Source of the DNA: Candidatus Heimdallarchaeota archaeon AB_125
GTDB lineage: Archaea; Asgardarchaeota; Heimdallarchaeia; Heimdallarchaeales; Heimdallarchaeaceae
DNA: 5,629 nucleotides
Assembly (NCBI GenBank): GCA_001940755.1
Contig: MEHH01000195.1
Coordinates: 1 to 5,629 of the forward strand
Direction: 5' to 3'
Of this stretch, positions 1 to 4,560 are shown in pieces. Under the pieces are notes generated by a model. The model was not told the DNA's origin. It saw only the letters and a list, made by a program, of their open reading frames with translations, and did not search any database. A program made the position numbers and the translations under genes. The stretch's first letter is position 1, and the number at the start of each line of letters is the position of its first letter.

Positions 1-76
1 GAAATGCCCTAAGTGTTCAAATCGTATTTTAATCAAACAACGTTCTCTTATCGCAAAACCTGTTAAAGCAAGATAA
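1..76 (+). CDS. rpoP: DNA-directed RNA polymerase subunit Rpo12/RpoP, C-terminal end (5' part outside the window)
   Basis: The frame read from base 2 encodes KCPKCSNRILIKQRSLIAKP followed by VKAR and a TAA stop at 74-76. This matches the C-terminal half of archaeal Rpo12 (RPB12 homologue), a zinc-ribbon subunit of about 45-50 residues that ends in a conserved CPxCxxRILxKxRxxxxxxVKAR pattern. The visible CPKC would be the second cysteine pair of the zinc site; the first pair and the start codon lie upstream of the window. Rpo12 sits at the platform of the archaeal RNA polymerase core and helps hold the small-subunit assembly together. The gene converges on the phosphate permease gene. Only 24 codons are visible, but the end motif is distinctive, so the call is fairly secure. 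Confidence 0.88.
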   Translation, partial: KCPKCSNRILIKQRSLIAKPVKAR

Positions 77-91
77 TTTGTGCTCTCACTC

Positions 92-105
92 AAATTTATT
101 CTTTT
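92..105 (+). terminator. T-rich tract, possible rpoP terminator
   Basis: Just after the rpoP stop there is a T-rich run (aaatttattctttt). Archaeal RNA polymerase commonly terminates at short T-rich stretches without needing a hairpin, so this is a reasonable terminator for the plus-strand transcript. The assignment rests on composition and position only. Confidence 0.35.
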
Positions 106-107
106 AA

Positions 108-141
108 ATATGAAATTCATATACGCTATCAAATTATAGCG
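108..141. other. Two adjacent inverted repeats between convergent rpoP and pit
   Basis: Bases 108-122 form a palindrome with 7-bp arms around one base (atatgaa-a-ttcatat). Bases 124-141 form a second one with 6-bp arms and a 6-base loop (cgctat-caaatt-atagcg), which overlaps the stop codon of the permease gene (129-131). Both lie at the meeting point of two convergent genes, so they could fold in either transcript and limit read-through or protect the 3' ends. They lack the long GC stem and U-run of a bacterial intrinsic terminator, so the function is inferred from position. Confidence 0.4.
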
Positions 142-1136
142 AGTGTTACACCATATATCAAAGCTGATAATGCAGCTGCTACTGGAAATGTAATTATCCA
201 ACTTATAATTATTCTTATGAAAGTTTTCTTATCAGGTCTTTCTCCTTTTACCATTCCTGCACCAACTACTGAGAAGATCAATACTTGGCTTCCTGAAATA
301 GGTAGTCCTACCATAGTTGCTACGAACAAGACTATGGCAGTTGATAATTCGATACTGAACGCATCAGAAGGTTTAAGGGAAATTAGATTATTTCCAACAT
401 TTTTGATTACAATTCTACCAATTGCTATTATCCCTAATCCTTTCAATAACGCAGTCACTGCAACAAGATACCCTGATAAGTTTTCGGGGATTTGTCCTGT
501 TTCGATTAATCCATACATAATACCTAAAGCATTAGCTGAATCATTTCCTGCTCTACTTATTTGAGTCCAACTTATAACTAAAATTAGTAGAATCCCAAAT
601 ATTCTTTCGATTTTTTCAAGTCTATCTAATCCTTTTTGCATCCGAGATAGAATTTTATCCATTATAGACTTGAAAATAAATGCTCCTATAAATCCTAAAA
701 TGGGGGAAATAACCCATCCCAAAGCTACTTTTCCCACTGTTCCCCAATCCATAGAGGAGCCGAAAGATGCCCCTGGACCAAAACTCCAGACAAGAGCAAC
801 ACCAAAAACTGCACCAACAACAGAATGAGTTGTAGAGATTGGTGCACCAGTTATTGAAGCCACAATTAACCAGATTGTTGTACTAATAATAATTGCTAAA
901 AGCATGTAAATACTGTACTCTACATCTTGTCCTAGAAGATTTTCACCTATTGTTTTCCCTACCCTCTCTGACATAAACATTACACCAATAAATGCTAAAA
1001 CTGCTGCTAAACCAATAACATATTTTGTTTTTATTATTCTGCTGCCGTATAGTGTAGCCATAGTTTCATCATTAGATCCAATACCAAATCCTAGACCTAC
1101 CATTAAAATCAAAACAGCTATGATTATTAGTTCCAT
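129..1136 (-). CDS. pit: PiT-family inorganic phosphate permease
   Basis: This is a low-affinity, cation-coupled phosphate transporter of the inner (only) membrane. The 335-residue protein is almost entirely hydrophobic helices and has the family's two inverted halves. Half one carries GSND at about 20-23 and the PISTTH signature at 99-104. Half two carries the matching AGNDSANALG at 196-205 and PISGSQ at 279-284. A charged cytoplasmic stretch at about 155-178 separates the halves. The C-terminal pattern (FIRIIISWIITFPVAAALSA, from about 306) is typical of the family. The length fits short archaeal PiT proteins. In the second half the usual STTH-like motif reads SGSQ. The ATG at 1136 has a possible ribosome-binding GGAG about 11 bases upstream. 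It lies 28 bp behind the PhoU-like gene, the classic pairing for this transporter, so the two are almost certainly cotranscribed. Confidence 0.95.
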   Translation of the reverse strand: MELIIIAVLILMVGLGFGIGSNDETMATLYGSRIIKTKYVIGLAAVLAFIGVMFMSERVGKTIGENLLGQDVEYSIYMLLAIIISTTIWLIVASITGAPISTTHSVVGAVFGVALVWSFGPGASFGSSMDWGTVGKVALGWVISPILGFIGAFIFKSIMDKILSRMQKGLDRLEKIERIFGILLILVISWTQISRAGNDSANALGIMYGLIETGQIPENLSGYLVAVTALLKGLGIIAIGRIVIKNVGNNLISLKPSDAFSIELSTAIVLFVATMVGLPISGSQVLIFSVVGAGMVKGERPDKKTFIRIIISWIITFPVAAALSALIYGVTLAII

Positions 1137-1147
1137 TTGATATTAAG

Positions 1148-1151
1148 CTCC
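1148..1151 (-). promoter_or_regulatory. Possible ribosome binding site of pit
   Basis: On the minus strand GGAG lies in the 28-bp gap after the PhoU-like gene, about 11 bases before the permease ATG. The spacing is a little long, but it is the only Shine-Dalgarno-like stretch in the gap and it supports internal initiation within an operon. Confidence 0.4.
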
Positions 1152-1164
1152 GATATTAGTTTGT

Positions 1165-1836
1165 TTAAAGTGCATATTTGTTGATTAGAATGAAAACCCT
1201 GTCAGCAAATATTTCTGCTCTATCTGCTGCTTCCATAAGATATTTGATTAGAGTTTCTGTATATCGAAAGGTAAGAAAATCCTCTTGGTGAACATAATTT
1301 AACTTTTGAAGTTCCCATTGTTTTTCTCTAACAGTTCTTCGCAAATTAGTAATTTCTGTAATATTATTTTTTGCCTTTTGAAAATCTTCTAGAACATTTA
1401 GTACCATATCATGGACTTCAACACCGATTTGATGGTTTAGTTCAGCAATTTCTTTTATGCCTTCTCTTAGATTTTCATTAATCTCAACCTGAAAGAGAAG
1501 AAGCTTACGAACTACAATTTCTATCTTATCTGTGATTTTATCTATATTTTCAATAACTTGAATGCGGTCAGCTCTTGAAAAAACCATTGTCTCCCTGGAA
1601 AATATTCTTTCAAAAATCTCTTCTTTCACTCTATCTTGTTTCTTTTCTAGAGCAATAGTATCATCTGCTTTTTTTTGAGCTTCAGTGAAATTACCATCTA
1701 CGTATGCTAGAACTGCTTTTTGCATTGAAAGAAACGCATTTTGTGTAAGTTCACTACAATCTATAAATAGTTCTTTCAAACTTTTATCGTGTTTTTTACG
1801 TGAAAATATCTTTCTCACCTTTATTTTATTCTGCAA
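1165..1836 (-). CDS. PhoU-like DUF47 protein, putative regulator of phosphate transport
   Basis: This soluble, all-helical protein has the PhoU/DUF47 layout, and the family is usually encoded beside PiT transporters as a presumed regulator or partner. It shows acidic helix motifs that in PhoU-like folds bind metal clusters: EKKQD at 64-68 followed by a charged helix, ENIDKITDKIE at 96-106, and EAADRAEIFAD at 202-212. Long amphipathic helices run through the rest (about 25-60, 120-165 and 190-220), there is no signal peptide, and the length is usual for the family. The start is uncertain. The longest reading begins with TTG at 1834-1836; a GTG at 1816-1818 (residue 7) gives an N-terminus RKIFSRKK that fits the family better. 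Neither has a clear ribosome binding site. It is the first gene of the phosphate operon, downstream of a TATA-like box and a palindrome. The family call is firm; the regulatory role is by analogy. Confidence 0.88.
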   Translation of the reverse strand: MQNKIKVRKIFSRKKHDKSLKELFIDCSELTQNAFLSMQKAVLAYVDGNFTEAQKKADDTIALEKKQDRVKEEIFERIFSRETMVFSRADRIQVIENIDKITDKIEIVVRKLLLFQVEINENLREGIKEIAELNHQIGVEVHDMVLNVLEDFQKAKNNITEITNLRRTVREKQWELQKLNYVHQEDFLTFRYTETLIKYLMEAADRAEIFADRVFILINKYAL

Positions 1837-1869
1837 ACGTTAAATATTAAGTTTTCTTTCAACTTGACT

Positions 1870-1880
1870 ATATTTATAAG
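1870..1880. promoter_or_regulatory. TATA-like box in the divergent promoter of the phosphate operon
   Basis: The stretch atatttataag reads CTTATAAATAT on the minus strand, a good archaeal TATA box about 40 bases before the TTG start and 57 before the GTG start of the PhoU-like gene. Allowing about 25 bases from box to transcription start, the leader would be roughly 12 or 30 bases. On the plus strand the same stretch (TATTTATAAG) lies about 39 bases before the ATG of the small membrane protein, so one element may serve both directions. The assignment is by sequence and spacing only. Confidence 0.5.
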
Positions 1881-1884
1881 CAAG

Positions 1885-1900
1885 ATTTACAGCTGTAAAT
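1885..1900. promoter_or_regulatory. Perfect 16-bp palindrome, candidate operator
   Basis: The sequence ATTTACAGCTGTAAAT is an exact inverted repeat with no spacer, the form expected of a site for a dimeric helix-turn-helix regulator. It starts four bases beyond the TATA-like box. For the minus-strand phosphate operon it lies just upstream of the box, where an activator or a factor affecting TFB binding would sit. For the plus-strand membrane gene it lies between the box and the ATG, over the expected transcription start, where a bound protein would repress. The regulator is not encoded visibly in this window. Confidence 0.55.
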
Positions 1901-1913
1901 TCAGAAAATTCTA

Positions 1914-2186
1914 ATGAATCATAAGAATTCAGAGAACACTCGAAAATCACCAGAAATACTTTTCCGAAAATTACGTTTATTTTCGCTTATTTTTATTGCT
2001 CTAGCATTCCTGTTTCTTGGACTAGGTGTTGGATTAAACTGGAATTATATTCTAACTATCTGTTTAATGGTGGGTTGTATTGTGATCGCGTTTATCCTTC
2101 CATTTTCAGTAAGAAGAATTAAAATAAAGAGAGATATGGAACTTGTTAAATTAATGCATATCTCTGAAAGAGACACTGGATTATGA
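1914..2186 (+). CDS. Small membrane protein with two transmembrane helices, function unknown
   Basis: I do not recognise a family. The 90-residue protein has a basic hydrophilic N-terminus (1-21), a hydrophobic helix at about 22-41, a very short turn (LNWNY), a second helix at about 45-65, and a strongly basic segment after it (RRIKIKR, 67-73) ending in a charged tail. Positive charge on both flanks predicts a hairpin with both ends in the cytoplasm. The ATG has no obvious ribosome binding site and lies about 39 bases after the TATA-like box, consistent with a short leader. It is divergent from the phosphate operon, sharing its promoter region and palindrome, and ends 2 bp from the radical SAM gene. 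A link to phosphate uptake is only suggested by position. A real gene is likely because the frame has a coherent hairpin topology. Confidence 0.7.
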   Translation: MNHKNSENTRKSPEILFRKLRLFSLIFIALAFLFLGLGVGLNWNYILTICLMVGCIVIAFILPFSVRRIKIKRDMELVKLMHISERDTGL

Positions 2187-2195
2187 TTTTAAAAT
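2186..2195. terminator. Possible bidirectional A/T terminator between convergent genes
   Basis: The palindrome ATTTTAAAAT spans the 2-bp gap and the facing stop codons of the small membrane gene and the radical SAM gene. It gives a short T-run to both transcripts. Archaeal termination can use such runs, but four Ts is short, so this is weak. Confidence 0.2.
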
Positions 2196-3787
2196 TCAAT
2201 CTTTCCTTCCAGTAATTTATCTGATAGAGCACCAATTATTTTAACTGCGTAAGTATTTCCTAATATTGATTTTTCTGAATAAATACTAATAGCTGGACCG
2301 CTAAAAATTGGATAACTAATGTAAGTGTTCTCTCTGACTCTATCTTTTTCAGCAACTATAGTAATCAACTTCTCTCCAATCATTTGCTTCTTCTTCTCAA
2401 GATTGAATTCAATAATTGAATCTTTTAATTCATCCCTCTTAATGTCTAGAAGATGGCGTTTTCTAGGTAGTTCTACATCTGTAACTGTAAAAGGAGAACT
2501 AGGTAAAGAAAGGTATTTGTATACTGTAATCTTCTCAGCATACTCAGAGAGTTGTTTCTCAACTATTTCTTTAGTTATTTCCAAAGATCTTACTGTTTCT
2601 CCAGGTAATGAGTGAATGAGATAAATCTGTGGGGAGATCCCATCTGCTGAGAATAATTTTGCTGCTTCCAATGCTCTACTAGGTTCTGAAGGTCTGCCTA
2701 TTAAATTACTGTGTGATACATCAAATGTCTCACATCCTATACTTATAGAAGTATTAGGGAGGAATTTTCCAATTAACTTAGTAATTTCTGCTGTTACAAG
2801 TGAAGGTTTAACATTTTCAATAGATATACTACAAGTTTGTTCTTGTTTATCCCTTATCTCTGATAAGATCTGTAGTAATTTTTCTAGTTTTTCATGATTT
2901 GCTGAAGGTTTTGTTGGAGAGAAAATCTTTTTGTTTTCACCACCTCGATAAAAATCTAGAAAACCAGGAGCTGAAAGAACTATCCTTCGCACACCATGAT
3001 TCAATAACTCTTCAACTTCTTTAGATATAAGATCTATTTTTTTACTCCTTGGAGCACCGAAAGTAGAAGAAACAGAGCAGAAACCACATCCTGAAGGAAT
3101 ATCCTCTGGACAATCTCCAGAAATGATTGTATCAGGATCATCACACTCTCCACACTCACTGCATCCACCAGCTGTTTTAACTAAATCTCCCCTATAATGA
3201 TTTGAACATCCTCTAACTAGTTCAACATAAACTTTGGAAAACCAATGGTCAGGATAATCTGAAATTCTTTTTGTAGAAGAAAAATACAGATCAAATATGT
3301 TGAAGTTGAAAGGTTTAGTATCTTGTATTAGTAATGTTTGACTATCTTTCTCTATATTAAAATTCATCGAATATTCTGGTTCTTGAAATATCTCAAAATT
3401 GAAATCACATTTTATTAATTGTTCTACTATTCTCTCTCCTTCACCAATAACTCCTACGTCAAATTTGATTTCCCTACTAATAGATATTTCTGATAAAATT
3501 GGTCCCCCAAGTATAATCTTGCTATTGGGATGGTTATTCTTTATTTTTTTAATAGCCTTCTGGACAGCTATTTTATCTACTGACATGGCACTGATGAGAA
3601 ATAAATCTATTCTCTCGTTTACTTCACCATTATCCTCTAGAAAATTTTCTACTCTTTTGATACGAACATCTCGAGTATTTTTTTCGAATATGCCTGCTAA
3701 TAATCGTGGTCCTGCTCCTATTGCATCTCTGGAAAATTTTCTTCTCCCTTCATTAGCTGCCAAAGCATCCACGATTAGTGCATTCAT
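2189..3787 (-). CDS. Radical SAM protein with cobalamin-binding-like N-terminus and TRAM-like C-terminus
   Basis: The 532-residue protein has three parts. Residues 1-130 resemble the Rossmann-like B12-binding domain of B12/radical SAM proteins (LFLISAMS at 62-69, IILGGP at 91-96, VIGEGE at 113-118) but lack the DxHxxG cobalamin ligand motif. Residues 185-430 form the radical SAM barrel, with VELVRGC at 188-194, GCGFC at 233-237, an IGCET strand at 350-354 and LPGET at 394-398. Between C194 and C234 an insert holds CSECGEC (209-215) and C226, so the usual CxxxCxxC is not contiguous. Residues 466-532 fit a TRAM domain (MIGEKL, a GPAISI strand, ILGNTYAVKI, LLEGKI), a fold used for RNA binding by methylthiotransferases. 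It resembles archaeal B12-binding/radical SAM proteins of the MJ_0865 or MJ_1487 type, from memory. The substrate is unknown; RNA modification or cofactor methylation are guesses. It appears monocistronic here. Confidence 0.85.
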   Translation of the reverse strand: MNALIVDALAANEGRRKFSRDAIGAGPRLLAGIFEKNTRDVRIKRVENFLEDNGEVNERIDLFLISAMSVDKIAVQKAIKKIKNNHPNSKIILGGPILSEISISREIKFDVGVIGEGERIVEQLIKCDFNFEIFQEPEYSMNFNIEKDSQTLLIQDTKPFNFNIFDLYFSSTKRISDYPDHWFSKVYVELVRGCSNHYRGDLVKTAGGCSECGECDDPDTIISGDCPEDIPSGCGFCSVSSTFGAPRSKKIDLISKEVEELLNHGVRRIVLSAPGFLDFYRGGENKKIFSPTKPSANHEKLEKLLQILSEIRDKQEQTCSISIENVKPSLVTAEITKLIGKFLPNTSISIGCETFDVSHSNLIGRPSEPSRALEAAKLFSADGISPQIYLIHSLPGETVRSLEITKEIVEKQLSEYAEKITVYKYLSLPSSPFTVTDVELPRKRHLLDIKRDELKDSIIEFNLEKKKQMIGEKLITIVAEKDRVRENTYISYPIFSGPAISIYSEKSILGNTYAVKIIGALSDKLLEGKIEF

Positions 3788-3821
3788 TAAGCGAAATATA
3801 TGTTTCCCATATTAATTTATT

Positions 3822-3833
3822 TCTTTTTTATAG
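3822..3833 (-). promoter_or_regulatory. Possible TATA box of the radical SAM gene
   Basis: On the minus strand this reads roughly CTATAAAAAAGA, about 40 bases before the ATG at 3787. That would give a leader of about 15 bases. The whole 133-bp gap is A/T-rich, so chance matches are common. Confidence 0.35.
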
Positions 3834-3855
3834 AATTATTTATTCCAAATACTAG

Positions 3856-3877
3856 AAATTAAGTCAAAAAATTAAGT
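3856..3877. repeat. Pair of 9-bp direct repeats in the divergent promoter region
   Basis: AAATTAAGT occurs at 3856-3864 and again at 3869-3877, 13 bases apart, just upstream of the TATA-like box of the aIF1 gene. It could be a tandem binding site, but in such A/T-rich sequence a chance repeat is plausible. Confidence 0.3.
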
Positions 3878-3889
3878 TTAGATGAAAAA

Positions 3890-3898
3890 ACATAAATA
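3890..3898 (+). promoter_or_regulatory. TATA-like box of the aIF1 gene
   Basis: The stretch acataaata is centred about 26 bases before the GTG at 3921. This is the distance expected between an archaeal TATA box and the transcription start, so the message may begin at the start codon itself (leaderless). The absence of a ribosome binding site before the GTG agrees with this. Confidence 0.5.
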
Positions 3899-3920
3899 AC
3901 ATCTTACCCTTTCAATATAT

Positions 3921-4238
3921 GTGCTTGAAGACGAATTATGTATGGTATGCGGCTTACCTCAGGATCTTTGCGTATGTGAAGAAATAGCCAAGGAAGAGCA
4001 AATTATTAGGGTGTTTTTGGAGAAAAGAAGGTACGGTAAGAGTTATACTCTTATTACTGGAATTGATCCCAATGAAGTAGACCTTAGTGCATTAGCTAAG
4101 AAATTGAAATCAAAACTTGCTTGTGGTGGAACCTATAAAGAAGGAAGAATAGAACTCCAAGGAGATCACAGATATAAAATCAAAGGCATCCTTGAAGACT
4201 CTGGTTTTGCTGCAAATAATATTGAAGTACAATTCTAA
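3921..4238 (+). CDS. Translation initiation factor aIF1 (SUI1/eIF1 family)
   Basis: aIF1 binds the small ribosomal subunit near the P site and promotes accurate start-codon selection. The 105-residue protein matches archaeal SUI1 over its whole length. The N-terminal zinc-binding segment has CMVC at 7-10 and CVC at 17-19 within CGLPQDLCVCEEIAKEEQ. The SUI1 core includes KRRYGKSYTLITGID (35-49), DLSALAKKLKSKLACGGT (54-71) and the signature IELQGDHR (77-84), ending in the strand NNIEVQF. The GTG start at 3921 is preferred over the ATG at 3942 (residue 8), because starting at the ATG would remove the first conserved cysteine. An overlapping out-of-frame ATG at 3919 is not used. It is followed after 5 bp by a zinc-ribbon gene, probably in the same transcript. 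Confidence 0.96.
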   Translation: MLEDELCMVCGLPQDLCVCEEIAKEEQIIRVFLEKRRYGKSYTLITGIDPNEVDLSALAKKLKSKLACGGTYKEGRIELQGDHRYKIKGILEDSGFAANNIEVQF

Positions 4239-4243
4239 CTAAG

Positions 4244-4522
4244 GTGGACTCAATTAGAAGAAAGAAAAAAGACGCACTTGATGATAAATCTCCGAAGGCT
4301 AAAGCAAAAAGAGGTACAAGTGACGAAATTGTAAAAGTTTGTCCCGTTTGCTTCTTTCCTACTAAAATTGAATCTAGCTTTTATATAATGTATCATTTCA
4401 CTTGTTCTAACGAAAATTGCAATTGGCAAGGACCTACGCCTATTGAAGTGGATCTTGAGGACTATAAAGAGTTCATTGATGAACATCTAAGAGATTCTAC
4501 AGAACTAGAATCCGATGATTAG
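4244..4522 (+). CDS. Small zinc-ribbon protein, function unknown
   Basis: This 92-residue protein starts with GTG, 5 bp after the aIF1 stop, so it is probably translated from the same message. It has a very basic, lysine-rich N-terminus (RRKKK at 5-9, KAKAKR at 18-23), a single zinc ribbon with CPVC at 33-36 and C54/C59 in CSNENCNWQG, and an acidic C-terminal tail (about 68-92, ending ELESDD). The ribbon resembles those of small archaeal nucleic-acid or ribosome-associated proteins, and the basic tail would suit RNA or DNA contact. I do not recognise a named family. No in-frame alternative ATG or GTG occurs before the cysteines, and no clear Shine-Dalgarno precedes the GTG, so coupling to aIF1 termination is likely. 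A translation-related role is inferred only from position and charge. Confidence 0.8.
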   Translation: MDSIRRKKKDALDDKSPKAKAKRGTSDEIVKVCPVCFFPTKIESSFYIMYHFTCSNENCNWQGPTPIEVDLEDYKEFIDEHLRDSTELESDD

Positions 4523-4530
4523 AAATATTT
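4523..4530 (+). promoter_or_regulatory. Possible TATA box of the DegV-like gene
   Basis: An A/T run reading aaatattt lies just after the zinc-ribbon stop, about 35 bases before the DegV-like ATG. It could give that gene its own promoter, but the ribosome binding site at 4551 would then sit very near the 5' end, so read-through from aIF1 is just as possible. Confidence 0.25.
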
Positions 4531-4550
4531 ATCAAACTATCTTCATCTTT

Positions 4551-4555
4551 AGGAG
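4551..4555 (+). promoter_or_regulatory. Ribosome binding site of the DegV-like gene
   Basis: AGGAG lies 5 bases before the ATG at 4561. It is the clearest Shine-Dalgarno motif in the window and fixes this start. It is complementary to the conserved archaeal 16S rRNA 3' end. Confidence 0.7.
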
Positions 4556-4560
4556 TAATT

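Noticed and set aside
217..564. Plus-strand open frame of 115 codons inside the permease gene
   Set aside because: It is antisense to the PiT coding sequence, which has clear family motifs; its own translation shows no recognisable domain.
1139..1158. Direct repeat GATATTA twice in the gap between the PhoU-like gene and pit
   Set aside because: Seven A/T-rich bases repeated once in a short gap is likely chance; the gap is better explained as an operon spacer with a ribosome binding site.
2325..2615. Plus-strand open frame of 96 codons
   Set aside because: Shadow of the radical SAM coding sequence, with low-complexity serine/phenylalanine content.
3798..3812. Small inverted repeat ATATG/CATAT before the radical SAM start
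   Set aside because: Only five A/T-rich base pairs in an A/T-rich leader; not distinguishable from background.
3399..3815. Plus-strand open frame of 138 codons, hydrophobic in places
   Set aside because: It is antisense to the N-terminal part of the radical SAM gene and mirrors its codons; there is no promoter or ribosome binding site for it.
3919..3987. ATG two bases before the aIF1 GTG, opening a 22-codon out-of-frame peptide
   Set aside because: It overlaps aIF1 in another frame, shows no sign of a functional peptide, and the conserved aIF1 N-terminus supports the GTG frame.
4250..4486. Minus-strand open frame of 78 codons
   Set aside because: It lies antisense within the zinc-ribbon gene, whose CxxC motifs make the plus strand the coding strand.
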